From Zeus faber (lineage: Eukaryota > Chordata > Actinopteri > Zeiformes > Zeidae): a stretch of 64,000 nt of DNA. The translations under genes were made by a program, and so were the position numbers. The DNA is taken from NCBI GenBank assembly GCA_960531495.1, contig CAUIJY010000075.1, positions 1,550,001-1,614,000 on the forward strand, read 5' to 3'. Positions 12,401 through 27,020 of this stretch are shown one piece after another (position 1 is the stretch's first letter; each line of letters opens with the position of its first letter). The notes below the pieces were generated by a model. The model did not search any database, was not told where the DNA came from, and was given only the letters and a program-made list of their open reading frames with translations.

Positions 12401-15114
12401 ACTGTCACATAGAGTAATGACTGAAGCGTTCAACCGATTCGCCTTTTCGACGTTTAAATCGGCTGAAAATGCGTTTTTTCTCACGTGTAGACTTTGATGA
12501 AAATTATCAGAACTCGAAAAATACATTTTATTTGGGCCTAAAACTGGTTGACAAACAAGACTTTAGCAGCACATACTAGTTTATCATTGTATTTAAACTG
12601 TCTGACACTGTCACAAAGAGTAATGACTGAAGTGTTTAACCGTTCCGCCAAATCGACGTTTAAATCGACTGAAAATGCGTTTTTTCCCGCGTGTAGACTT
12701 TGATGAAAATTATCTGAACTCGAAAAATACATTTTATATGGGCCTAAAACTAGTTGACAAACAAGACTTTAGCAGCACATACTAGTTCATCATTGTATTT
12801 AAACTGACTGACACTGTCACATAGAGTAATGACTGAAGCGTTTAACCGTTCCGCCAAATCGACGTTTAAATCGACTGAAAATGCGTTTTTTCCCACGTGT
12901 AGACATTGATGAAAATTATCATAACTCGAAAAATACATTTTATATGGGCCTAAAACTGGTTGACAAACAAGACTTTAGCTGCACATACTAGTTTATCATT
13001 GTATTTAAACTGTCTTTGAGAAAGACTTAAGAAGCACATAATTGTTCCTCATATTAATTAAAGTTATATGGTGTACTGCAGCATTCAAAATCATGCACCT
13101 ACAAAGAGACAATTGTTCGGTGTTTCTCTAATTCAGCTAGACAGCAAATCGTCCAAAGTTCTGAAAATGATCATAACTCGAAAAATACATTTTATATGGA
13201 CCTAAAACTGTTTGACAAACAACACTTTAGCAGCACATACTAGTTTATCATTGTATTTAAACTGTCTGACACTGTCACATAGAGTAATGACTGAAGCGTT
13301 TAACCGTTCCGCCAAATCGACGTTAAAATCGGCTGAAAATGCGTTTTTTCCCACGTGTAGACTTTGATGAAAATTATCAGAACTCGAAAAATACATTTTA
13401 TATGGGCCTAAAACTGGTTGACAAAAAACACTTTAGCAGCACATACTAGTTCATCATTGTATTTAAACTGTCTGACACTGTCACATGGAGTAATGACTGA
13501 AGCGTTTAACCGATTCGCCTTTTCGACGTTTAAATCGACTGAAAATGCGTTTTTTCCCACATGTGTAGACTTTGATGAAAATTATCAGAACTCGAAAAAT
13601 ACATTTTATATGGGCCTAAAACTGGTTGACAAACAAGACTTTAGCAGCACATACTAGTTTATCATTGTATTTAAACTGTCTTTGAGAAAGACTTAAGAAG
13701 CACATAATAGTTCCTCATATTCATTAAAGTTATATGGTGTACTGCAGCATTCTAAATCATGCGCCTACAAAGAGACAATGGTTCGGTGTTTCTCTAATTC
13801 AGCTAGACAGCAAACGGTTCAAAGTTCGGAAAATGATCATAACTCGAAAAATACATTTTATATGGGCCTAAAACTGGTTGGCAAACAAGACTTTAGCAGC
13901 ACATACTAGTATATCATTGTATTTACACTTTCTGACACTGTCACATAGAGTAATGACTGAAGCGTTCAACCGATTCGCATTTTCGACGTTTAAATCGGCT
14001 GAAAATGCGTTTTTTCTCACGTGTAGACTTTGATGAAAATTATCAGAACTCGAAAAATACATTTTATTTGGGCCTAAAACTGGTTGACAAACAAGACTTT
14101 AGCAGCACATACTAGTTTATCATTGTATTTAAACTGTCTGACACTGTCACATAGCGTAATGACTGAAGTATTTAACCGTTCCGCCAAATCGACGTTTAAA
14201 TCGACTGAAAATGCGTTTTTTCCCACGTGTAGACTTTGATGAAAATTATCTGAACTCGAAAAATACATTTTATATGGGCCTAAAACTGGTTGACAAACAA
14301 GACTTTAGCAGCACATACTAGTTCATCATTGTATTTAAACTGACTGACACTGTCACATAGAGTAATGACTGAAGCGTTTAACCGTTCCGCCAAATCGACG
14401 TTTAAATCGACTGAAAATGCGTTTTTTCCCACGTGTAGACATTGATGAAAATTATCAGAACTCGAAAAATACATTTTATATGGGCCTAAAACTGGTTGAC
14501 AAACAAGACTTTAGCTGCACATACTAGTTTATCATTGTATTTAAACTGTCTTTGACAAAGACTTAAGAAGCAAAATAATTGTTCCTCATATTAATTAAAG
14601 TTATATGGTGTACTGCAGCATTCTGAATCATTCACCTACAAAGAGACAATGGTTCGGTGTTTCTCTAATTCAGCTCGACAGCAAATCGTCCAAAGATCTG
14701 AATATGATCATAACTCCACAAATACATGTTAGATGGGCCTAGAACTCTGTGAGAAACACTTAAGAAGCACATAATAGTTCATCATATTAATTAAATTTCT
14801 ATGCTGTACTGCAGTATACTGAATCATGCACCTACAAAGAAACAATTGTTCGGTGTTTCTCTAATTCAGCTAGACAGCAAATCGTCCAAAGTTCTGAATA
14901 TGATCATAACTCCACAAATACATGTTAGATGGGCCTAGAACTCTGTGAGAAACACTTAAGAAGCACATAATAGTTCATCATATTAATAAAATTTCTATGC
15001 TGTACTGCAGCATTCTGAATCATTCACCTACAAAGAGACAATGGTTCGGTGTTTCTCTAATTCAGCTCGACAGCAAATCGTCCAAAGTTCTGAAAATGAT
15101 CATAACTCGAAAAA
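6480..15114. repeat. 8,716-bp tandem duplication, left copy
   Basis: From about 6.5 kb every landmark recurs 8,716 bp downstream (for example the GGCATAAAACTGTTTGAAAA monomer at ~8497 and ~17213, and the monomer series at 11.26-14.5 kb and 19.98-23.2 kb). By eye I noted only about ten single-base differences, such as 6843 T/G, 7598 A/T, 10270 G/A and 14170 A/G. Confidence 0.9.
9893..10145. repeat. Example C-type hybrid monomer (A 5' part joined to B 3' part)
   Basis: The first ~75 bp is A-type as far as ATTTAAACTGTCT. It then switches to TTGAGAAAGACTTAAGAAGC and continues as a B-type monomer. The same junction recurs many times (near 8306, 11945, 13013, 17022, 21729, 24112, 26554, 28494), so one recombinant monomer was amplified rather than formed repeatedly. 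Confidence 0.85.
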
Positions 15115-15195
15115 TACATGTTGTTTGGGCCTAAAACTGTTTGACAAACAACGCTTTAGCAGCATATACTAGTTCACCATTGTATTTAAACTGTC

Positions 15196-18100
15196 TGACA
15201 CTGTCACACAGAGTTATGACTGAAGCGTTTAACCAATTCCCCTTTTCGACGTTTAAATCGGCTGAAAATGCGTTTTTTCCCACATGTGCACACAATGATG
15301 AAAATGATCATAACTCCACAAATACATGTTAGATGGGCCTAGAAATCTGTGAGAAACACTTAAGAAGCACATAATAGTTCATCATATTAATTAAATTTCT
15401 ATGCTGTACTGCAGCATTCTGAATCATTCACCTCTGAAGAGACAATGGTTCGGTGTTTCTCTAATTCAGTTAGACAGCAAACCGTCACAAGTTCTGAAAA
15501 TGATCATAACTCCAGAAATACATGTTAGATGGGCATAGAAATCTGAGAGAAAAACTTAGGAAGCACATAATAGTTCATCACATTAATTAAATTTCAATGC
15601 TGTACTGCAGCATTCTGAATCATTCACCTCTGAAGAGCCAATGGTTCGGTGTTTCTCTAATTCAGCTAGACAGCAAACCGTCCAATGTTCTGAAAATGCT
15701 CATACCTCGACAAATACATGTTGTTTGGGCCTAAAACTGTTTGACAAACAACGCTTTAGCAGCATATACTAGTTCACCATTGTATTTAAACTGTCTGACA
15801 CTGTCACACAGAGTAATGACTGAAGCGTTTAACCAATTCCCCTTTTCGACGTTTAAATCGGCTGAAAATGCGTTTTTTCCCACATGTGCACACAATGATG
15901 AAAATGATCATAACTCGACAAATACATTTTACATGGGCCTAAAACTGTTTGACAAACAACACTTTAGCAGCATATACTAGTTCACCATTGTATTTAAACT
16001 GTCTGACACTGTCACACAGAGTAATGACTGAAGCGTTTAAGCAATTCCCCTTTTCGACGTTTAAATCGGCTGAAAATGCGTTTTTTCCCACATGTGCACA
16101 CTATGATGAAAATGATCCTAACTCCACAAATACATGTTAGATGGGCATAGAAATCTGAGAGAAAAACTTAGGAAGCACATAATAGTTCATCATATTAATA
16201 AATTTTCTATGCTGTACTGCAGCATTCTGAATCATTCACCTCTGAAGAGACAATGGTTCGGTGTTTCTCTAATTCAGCTAGACAGCAAACCGTCCAATGT
16301 TCTGAAAATGCTCATACCTCGACAAATACATGTTGTATGGGCCTAAAACTGTTTGACAAACAACGCTTTAGCAGCATATACTAGTTCACCATTGTATTTA
16401 ACTGTCTGACACTGTCACACAGAGTAATGACTGAAGCGTTTAAGCAATTCCCCTTTTCGACGTTTAAATCGGCTGAAAATGCGTTTTTTCCCACATGTAC
16501 ACATAATGATGAAAATGATCATAACTCGACAAATACATGTTGGATGGGCCTAAAACTGGTTGACAAACAACACTTTAGCAGCATATACTAGTTCACCATT
16601 GTATTTAAACTGTCTGACACTGTCACACAGAGTAATGACTGAAGCGTTTAACCAATTCCCCTTTTCGACGTTTAAATCGGCTGAAAATGCGTTTTTTCCC
16701 ACATGTGCACACAATGATGAAAATGATCATAACTCCACAAATACATGTTAGATGGGCCTAGAAATCTGTGAGAAACACTTAAGAAGCACATAATAGTTCA
16801 TCATATTAATTAAATTTCTATGCTGTACTGCAGCATTCTGAATCATTCACCTCTGAAGAGACAATGGTTCGGTGTTTCTCTAATTCAGCTAGACAGCAAA
16901 CCGTCCAATGTTCTGAAAATGCTCATACCTCGACAAATACATGTTGTATGGGCCGAAAACTGTTTGACAAACAACGCTTTAGCAGCATATACTAGTTCAC
17001 CATTGTATTTAAACTGTCTTTGAGAAAGACTTAAGAAGCACATAATTGTTCCTCATATTAATTAAAGTTATATGGTGTACTGCAGCATTCAAAATCATGC
17101 ACCTACAAAGAGACAATTGTTCGGTGTTTCTCTAATTCAGCTAGACAGCAAATCGTCCAAAGTTCTGAAAATGATCATAACTCGAAAAATACATTTTATA
17201 TGGGCATAAAACTGTTTGAAAAACAACACTTTAGCAGCACATACTAGTTTATCATTGTATTTAAACTGTCTGACACTGTCACATAGAGTAATGACTGAAG
17301 CGTTTAACCGTTCCGCCAAATCGACGGTAAAATCGGCTGAAAATGCGTTTTTTCCCACGTGTAGACTTTGATGAAAATTATCAGAACTCGAAAAATACAT
17401 TTTATATGGGCCTAAAACTGTTTGACAAACAACACTTTAGCAGCACATACTAGTTGATCATTGTATTTAAACTGTCTGACACTGTCACATGGAGTAATGA
17501 CTGAAGCGTTTAACCGTTCCACCAAATCGACGTTAAAATCGGCTGAAAATGCATTTTTTCCCACATGTGTAGACTTTGATGAAAATTATCAGAACTCGAG
17601 AAATACATTTTATATGGGCCTAAAACTGGTTGACAAACAACACTTTAGCAGCACATACTAGTTTATCATTGTATTTAAACTGTCTTTGAGAAAGACTTAA
17701 GAAGCAAAATAATTGTTCCTCATATTAATTAAAGTTATATGGTGTACTGCAGCATTCTGAATCATTCACCTACAAAGAGACAATGGTTCGGTGTTTCTCT
17801 AATTCAGCTCGACAGCAAATCGTCCAAAGTTCTGAAAATGATCATAACTCCACAAATACATGTTAGATGGGCCTAGAACTCTGTGAGAAACACTTAAGAA
17901 GCACATAATAGTTCATCATATTAATTAAATTTCTATGCTGTACTGCAGTATACTGAATCATGCACCTACAAAGAGACAATTGTTCGGTGTTTCTCTAATT
18001 CAGGTAGACAGCAAATCGTCCAAAGTTCTGAAAATGATCATAACTCGAAAAATACATTTTATATGGGCCTAAAACTGGTTGACAAACAACACACAGCAAA

Positions 18101-21100
18101 TCGTCCAAAGTTCTGAAAATGATCATAACTCGAAAAATACATTTTATATGGGCCTAAAACTGGTTGACAAACAAGACATTAGCAGCACATACTAGTTCAT
18201 CATTGTATTTAAACTGTCTTTGAGAAAGACTTAAGAAGCAAAATAATTGTTCCTCATATTAATTAAAGTTATATGGTGTACGGCAGCATCCTGAATCATT
18301 CACCTACAAAGAGACAATGGTTCGGTGTCTCTCTAATTCAGCTCGACAGCAAATCGTCCAAAGTTCTGAAAATGATCATAACTCGAAAAATACATTTTAT
18401 AAGGGCCTAAAACTGGCTGACAAACAACACTTTAGCAGCACATACTAGTTTATCATTGTATTTAAACTGTCTGACACTGTCACATGGAGTAATGACTGAA
18501 GCGTTTAACCGTTCCACCAAATCGACGTTAAAATCGGCTGAAAATGCATGTTTTCCCACATGTGTAGACTTTGATGAAAATTATCATAACTCGAAAAATA
18601 CATTTTATATGGGCCTAAAACTGGTTGACAGACAAGACATAAGCAGCACATACTAGTTCATCATTGTATTTAAACTGTCTTTGAGAAAGACTTAAGAAGC
18701 AAAATAATTGTTCCTCATATTAATTAAAGTTATATGGTGTACTGCAGCATTCTGAATCATTCACCTACAAAGAGACAATGGTTCGGTGTTTCTCTAATTC
18801 AGCTAGACAGCAAATCGTCCAAAGTTCTGAAAATGATCATAACTCCACAAATACATGTTAGATGGGCCTAGAACTCTGTGAGAAACACTTAAGAAGCACA
18901 TAATAGTTCATCATATTAATTAAATTTCTATGCTGTACTGCAGTATTCTGAATCATGCACCTACAAAGAGACAATGGTTCAGTGTTTCTCTAATTCAGCT
19001 AGACAGCAAATCGTCCAAAGTTCTGAAAATGATCATAACTCGAAAAATACATTTTATATGGGCCTAAAACTGGTTGACAAACAATACTTTAGCAGCACAT
19101 ACTAGTTTATCATTGTATTTAAACTGTCTTTGAGAAAGACTTAAGAAGCACATAATAGTTCCTCATATTCATTAAAGTTATATGGTGTGCTGCAGCATTC
19201 TAAATCATGCGCCTACAAAGAGACAATGGTTCGGTGTTTCTCTAATTCAGCTAGACAGCAAACGGTCCAAAGTTCGGAAAATGATCATAACTCGAAAAAT
19301 ACATTTTATATGGGCCTAAAACTGGTTGACAGACAAGACATAAGCAGCACATACTAGTTCATCATTGTATTTAAACTGTCTTTGAGAAAGACTTAAGAAG
19401 CAAAATAATTGTTCCTCATATTAATTAAAGTTATATGGTGTACTGCAGCATTCTGAATCATTCACCTACAAAGAGACAATGGTTCGGTGTTTCTCTAATT
19501 CAGCTAGACAGCAAATCGTCCAAAGTTCTGAAAATGATCATAACTCGAAAAATACATTTTATATGGGCCTAAAACTGGTTGACAAACAACACTTTAGCAG
19601 CACATACTAGTTTATCATTGTATTTAAACTGTCTGACACTGTCACATAGAGTAATGACTGAAGCGTTTAACCGTTCCGCCAAATCGACGTTAAAATCGGC
19701 TGAAAATGCGTTTTTTCCCACGTGTAGACTTTGATGAAAATTATCAAAACTCGAAAAATACATTTTATATGGGCCTAAAACTGGTTGACAAACAAGACTT
19801 TAGTAGCACATACTAGTTTATCATTGGATTTAAACTGCCTGACACTGTCACAGAGTAATGGCTGAGGCGTTTAACCGATCCGCCTTTTCGACGTTTAAAT
19901 CGGCTGAAAATGCGTTTTTTCCCACATGTGTAGACTTTGATGAAAATTATCATAACTCGGAAAACACATTTTATATTGGCCTAAAACTGGTTGACAAACA
20001 ACAGTCTAGCAGCACATACTAGTTTATCATTGTATTTACACTTTCTGACACTGTCACATAGAGTAATGACTGAAGCGTTCAACCGATTCGCCTTTTCGAC
20101 GTTTAAATCGGCTGAAAATGCGTTTTTTCTCACGTGTAGACTTTGATGAAAATTATCAGAACTCGTTAAATACATTTTATTTGGGCCTAAAACTGGTTGA
20201 CAAACAAGACTTTAGCAGCACATACTAGTTTATCATTGTATTTAAACTGTCTGACACTGTCACATAGCGTAATGACTGAAGTGTTTAACCGTTCCGCCAA
20301 ATCGACGTTTAAATCGACTGAAAATGCGTTTTTTCCCACGTGTAGACTTTGATGAAAATTATCTGAACTCGAAAAATACATTTTATATGGGCCTAAAACT
20401 GGTTGACAAACAAGACTTTAGCAGCACATACTAGTTCATCATTGTATTTAAACTGACTGACACTGTCACATAGAGTAATGACTGAAGCGTTTAACCGTTC
20501 CGCCAAATCGACGTTTAAATCGACTGAAAATGCGTTTTTTCCCACGTGTAGACATTGATGAAAATTATCAGAACTCGAAAAATACATTTTATATGGGCCT
20601 AAAACTGTTTGACAAACAAGACTTTAGCTGCACATACTAGTTTATCATTGTATTTAAACTGTCTTTGAGAAAGACTTAAGAAGCAAAATAATTGCTCCTC
20701 ATATTAATTAAAGTTATATGGTGTACTGCAGCATTCTGAATCATTCACCTACAAAGAGACAATGGTTCGGTGTTTCTCTAATTCAGCTCGACAGCAAACC
20801 GTCCAAAGTTCTGAATATGATCATAACTCCACAAATACATGTTAGATGGGCCTAGAACTCTGTGAGAAACACTTAAGAAGCACATAATAGTTCATCATAT
20901 TAATTAAATTTCTATGCTGTACTGCAGTATACTGAATCATGCACCTACAAAGAAACAATTGTTCGGTGTTTCTCTAATTCAGCTAGACAGCAAATCGTCC
21001 AAAGTTCGGAAAATGATCATAACTCGAAAAATACATTTTATATGGGCCTAAAACTGGTTGGCAAACAACACATTAGCAGCACATACTAGTTTATCATTGT

Positions 21101-23830
21101 ATTTACACTTTCTGACACTGTCACATAGAGTAATGACTGAAGCGTTCAACCGATTCGCCTTTTCGACGTTTAAATCGGCTGAAAATGCGTTTTTTCTCAC
21201 GTGTAGACTTTGATGAAAATTATCAGAACTCGAAAAATACATTTTATTTGGGCCTAAAACTGGTTGACAAACAAGACTTTAGCAGCACATACTAGTTTAT
21301 CATTGTATTTAAACTGTCTGACACTGTCACAAAGAGTAATGACTGAAGTGTTTAACCGTTCCGCCAAATCGACGTTTAAATCGACTGAAAATGCGTTTTT
21401 TCCCGCGTGTAGACTTTGATGAAAATTATCTGAACTCGAAAAATACATTTTATATGGGCCTAAAACTAGTTGACAAACAAGACTTTAGCAGCACATACTA
21501 GTTCATCATTGTATTTAAACTGACTGACACTGTCACATAGAGTAATGACTGAAGCGTTTAACCGTTCCGCCAAATCGACGTTTAAATCGACTGAAAATGC
21601 GTTTTTTCCCACGTGTAGACATTGATGAAAATTATCATAACTCGAAAAATACATTTTATATGGGCCTAAAACTGGTTGACAAACAAGACTTTAGCTGCAC
21701 ATACTAGTTTATCATTGTATTTAAACTGTCTTTGAGAAAGACTTAAGAAGCACATAATTGTTCCTCATATTAATTAAAGTTATATGGTGTACTGCAGCAT
21801 TCAAAATCATGCACCTACAAAGAGACAATTGTTCGGTGTTTCTCTAATTCAGCTAGACAGCAAATCGTCCAAAGTTCTGAAAATGATCATAACTCGAAAA
21901 ATACATTTTATATGGACCTAAAACTGTTTGACAAACAACACTTTAGCAGCACATACTAGTTTATCATTGTATTTAAACTGTCTGACACTGTCACATAGAG
22001 TAATGACTGAAGCGTTTAACCGTTCCGCCAAATCGACGTTAAAATCGGCTGAAAATGCGTTTTTTCCCACGTGTAGACTTTGATGAAAATTATCAGAACT
22101 CGAAAAATACATTTTATATGGGCCTAAAACTGGTTGACAAAAAACACTTTAGCAGCACATACTAGTTCATCATTGTATTTAAACTGTCTGACACTGTCAC
22201 ATGGAGTAATGACTGAAGCGTTTAACCGATTCGCCTTTTCGACGTTTAAATCGACTGAAAATGCGTTTTTTCCCACATGTGTAGACTTTGATGAAAATTA
22301 TCAGAACTCGAAAAATACATTTTATATGGGCCTAAAACTGGTTGACAAACAAGACTTTAGCAGCACATACTAGTTTATCATTGTATTTAAACTGTCTTTG
22401 AGAAAGACTTAAGAAGCACATAATAGTTCCTCATATTCATTAAAGTTATATGGTGTACTGCAGCATTCTAAATCATGCGCCTACAAAGAGACAATGGTTC
22501 GGTGTTTCTCTAATTCAGCTAGACAGCAAACGGTTCAAAGTTCGGAAAATGATCATAACTCGAAAAATACATTTTATATGGGCCTAAAACTGGTTGGCAA
22601 ACAAGACTTTAGCAGCACATACTAGTATATCATTGTATTTACACTTTCTGACACTGTCACATAGAGTAATGACTGAAGCGTTCAACCGATTCGCATTTTC
22701 GACGTTTAAATCGGCTGAAAATGCGTTTTTTCTCACGTGTAGACTTTGATGAAAATTATCAGAACTCGAAAAATACATTTTATTTGGGCCTAAAACTGGT
22801 TGACAAACAAGACTTTAGCAGCACATACTAGTTTATCATTGTATTTAAACTGTCTGACACTGTCACATAGCGTAATGACTGAAGTGTTTAACCGTTCCGC
22901 CAAATCGACGTTTAAATCGACTGAAAATGCGTTTTTTCCCACGTGTAGACTTTGATGAAAATTATCTGAACTCGAAAAATACATTTTATATGGGCCTAAA
23001 ACTGGTTGACAAACAAGACTTTAGCAGCACATACTAGTTCATCATTGTATTTAAACTGACTGACACTGTCACATAGAGTAATGACTGAAGCGTTTAACCG
23101 TTCCGCCAAATCGACGTTTAAATCGACTGAAAATGCGTTTTTTCCCACGTGTAGACATTGATGAAAATTATCAGAACTCGAAAAATACATTTTATATGGG
23201 CCTAAAACTGGTTGACAAACAAGACTTTAGCTGCACATACTAGTTTATCATTGTATTTAAACTGTCTTTTAGAAAGACTTAAGAAGCAAAATAATTGTTC
23301 CTCATATTAATTAAAGTTATATGGTGTACTGCAGCATTCTGAATCATTCACCTACAAAGAGACAATGGTTCGGTGTTTCTCTAATTCAGCTCGACAGCAA
23401 ATCGTCCAAAGATCTGAATATGATCATAACTCCACAAATACATGTTAGATGGGCCTAGAACTCTGTGAGAAACACTTAAGAAGCACATAATAGTTCATCA
23501 TATTAATTAAATTTCTATGCTGTACTGCAGTATACTGAATCATGCACCTACAAAGAAACAATTGTTCGGTGTTTCTCTAATTCAGCTAGACAGCAAATCG
23601 TCCAAAGTTCTGAATATGATCATAACTCCACAAATACATGTTAGATGGGCCTAGAACTCTGTGAGAAACACTTAAGAAGCACATAATAGTTCATCATATT
23701 AATAAAATTTCTATGCTGTACTGCAGCATTCTGAATCATTCACCTACAAAGAGACAATGGTTCGGTGTTTCTCTAATTCAGCTCGACAGCAAATCGTCCA
23801 AAGTTCTGAAAATGATCATAACTCGAAAAA
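15196..23830. repeat. 8,716-bp tandem duplication, right copy
   Basis: This is the second copy of the 8,716-bp block in direct orientation. The bases between the copies (about 15115-15195) resemble the monomer start near 4975-5060 more than the start of the left copy, so the exchange point lay inside an A monomer. Identity to the left copy stops near 23830, where GAAAAATACAT continues as TTTATAAGGG instead of GTTGTTTGGG. Confidence 0.9.
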
Positions 23831-24830
23831 TACATTTTATAAGGGCCTAAAACTGGCTGACAAACAACACTTTAGCAGCACATACTAGTTTATCATTGTA
23901 TTTAAACTGACACTGTCACATAGAGTAATGACTGAAGCGTTTAACCGTTCCGCCAAATCGACGTTTAAATCGACTGAAAATGCGTTTTTTCCCACGTGTA
24001 GACATTGATGAAAATTATCATAACTCGAAAAATACATTTTATATGGGCCTAAAACTGGTTGACAAACAAGACTTTAGCTGCACATACTAGTTTATCATTG
24101 TATTTAAACTGTCTTTGAGAAAGACTTAAGAAGCACATAATTGTTCCTCATATTAATTAAAGTTATATGGTGTACTGCAGCATTCAAAATCATGCACCTA
24201 CAAAGAGACAATTGTTCGGTGTTTCTCTAATTCAGCTAGACAGCAAATCGTCCAAAGTTCTGAAAATGATCATAACTCGAAAAATACATTTTATATGGAC
24301 CTAAAACTGTTTGACATACAACACTTTAGCAGCACATACTAGTTTATCATTGTATTTAAACTGTCTGACACTGTCACATAGAGTAATGACTGAAGCGTTT
24401 AACCGTTCCGCCAAATCGACGTTAAAATCGGCTGAAAATGCGTTTTTTCCCACGTGTAGACTTTGATGAAAATTATCAGAACTCGAAAAATACATTTTAT
24501 ATGGGCCTAAAACTGGTTGACAAACAACACTATAGCAGCACATACTAGTTTATCATTGTATTTAAACTGTCTTTGAGAAAGACTTAAGAAGCACATAATA
24601 GTTCCTCATATTCATTAAAGTTATATGGTGTACTGCAGCATTCTAAATCATGCGCCTACAAAGAGACAATGGTTCGGTGTTTCTCTAATTTAGCTAGACA
24701 GCAAACGGTCCAAAGTTCGGAAAATGATCATAACTCGAAAAATACATTTTATATGGGCCTAAAACTGGTTGGCAAACAACACTTTAGCAGCACATACTAG
24801 TTTATCATTGTATTTAAACTGTCTGACACT

Positions 24831-25650
24831 GTCACATAGAGTAATGACTGAAGCGTTTAACCGTTCCACCAAATCGACGTTAAAATCAGCTGAAAATGCA
24901 TTTTTTCCCACATGTGTAGACTTTGATGAAAATTATCAGAACTCGAAAAATACATTTTATATGGGCCTAAAACTGGTTGACAAACAAGACATAAGCAGCA
25001 CATACTAGTTCATCATTGTATTTAAACTGTCTTTGAGAAAGACTTAAGAAGCAAAATAATTGTTCCTCATATTAATTAAAGTTATATGGTGTACTGCAGC
25101 ATTCTGAATCATTCACCTACAAAGAGACAATGGTTCGGTGTTTCTCTAATTCAGCTCGACAGCAAATCGTCCAAAGTTCTGAAAATGATCATAACTCCAC
25201 AAATACATGTTAGATGGGCCTAGAACTCTGTGAGAAAAACTTAAGAAGCACATAATAGTTCATCATATTAATTAAATTTCTATGCTGTACTGCAGTATTC
25301 TGAATCATGCGCCTACAAAGAGACAATGGTTCGGTGTTTCTCTAATTCAGCTAGACAGCAAACGGTCCAAAGTTCGGAAAATGATCATAACTCGAAAAAT
25401 ACATTTTATATGGGCCTAAAACTGGTTGGCAAACAACACTTTAGCAGCACATACTAGTTTATCATTGTATTTAAACTGTCTGACACTGTCACATAGAGTA
25501 ATGACTGAAGCGTTTAACCGTTCCGCCAAATCGACGTTAAAATCGGCTGAAAATGCGTTTTTTCCCACGTGTAGACTTTGATGAAAATTATCAGAACTCG
25601 AAAAATACATTTTATATGGGCCTAAAACTGGTTGACAAACAAGACTTTAG
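24831..25650. repeat. Satellite 2 segmental repeat (2,190-bp spacing), copy 1
   Basis: A multi-monomer segment (A with CCACCAAATCG and AAATCAGCTGAAAATGCATT, then C, B and A) recurs 2,190 bp downstream at about 27021-27840 with the same variant bases. This is a second, smaller block duplication inside the array. Confidence 0.75.
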
Positions 25651-27020
25651 TAGCACATACTAGTTTATCATTGTATTTAAACTGTCTGACACTGTCACAG
25701 AGTAATGGCTGAAGCGTTTAACCGATCCGCCTTTTCGACGTTTAAATCGGCTGAAAATGCGTTTTTTCCCACGTGTAGACTTTGATGAAAATTATCATAA
25801 CTCGAAAAATACATTTTATATGGGCCTAAAACTGGTTGACAAACAACACTTTAGCAGCACATACTAGTTTATCATTGTATTTAAACTGTCTTTGAGAAAG
25901 ACTTAAGAAGCAAAATAATTGTTCCTCATATTAATTAAAGTTATATGGTGTACTGCAGCATTCTGAATCATTCACCAACAAAGAGACAATGGTTCGGTGT
26001 TTCTCTAATTCAGCTAGACAGCAAACGGTCCAAAGTTCGGGAAATTATCAGAACTCGAAAAATACATTTTATTTGGGCCTAAAACTGGTTGACAAACAAG
26101 ACTTTAGCAGCACATACTAGTTTATCATTGTATTTAAACTGTCTGACACTGTCACATAGAGTAATGACTGAAGTGTTTAACCGTTCCGCCAAATCGACGT
26201 TTAAATCGACTGAAAATGCGTTTTTTCCCATGTGTAGACTTTGATGAAAATTATCTGAACTCGAAAAATACATTTTATATGGGCCTAAAACTGGTTGACA
26301 AACAAGACTTTAGCAGCACATACTAGTTCATCATTGTATTTAAACTGACTGACACTGTCACATAGAGTAATGACTGAAGCGTTTAACCGTTCCGCCAAAT
26401 CGACGTTTAAATCGACTGAAAATGCGTTTTTTCCCACGTGTAGACATTGATGAAAATTATCATAACTCGAAAAATACATTTTATATGGGCCTAAAACTGG
26501 TTGACAAACAAGACTTTAGCTGCACATACTAGTTTATCATTGTATTTAAACTGTCTTTGAGAAAGACTTAAGAAGCACATAATTGTTCCTCATATTAATT
26601 AAAGTTATATGGTGTACTGCAGCATTCAAAATCATGCACCTACAAAGAGACAATTGTTCGGTGTTTCTCTAATTCAGCTAGACAGCAAATCGTCCAAAGT
26701 TCTGAAAATGATCATAACTCGAAAAATACATTTTATATGGACCTAAAACTGTTTGACAAACAACACTTTAGCAGCACATACTAGTTTATCATTGTATTTA
26801 AACTGTCTGACACTGTCACATAGAGTAATGACTGAAGCGTTTAACCGTTCCGCCAAATCGACGTTAAAATCGGCTGAAAATGCGTTTTTTCCCACGTGTA
26901 GACTTTGATGAAAATTATCATAACTCGAAAAATACATTTTATATGGGCCTAAAACTGTTTGACAAACAACATTTTAGCAGCACATACTAGTTGATCATTG
27001 TATTTAAACTGTCTGACACT

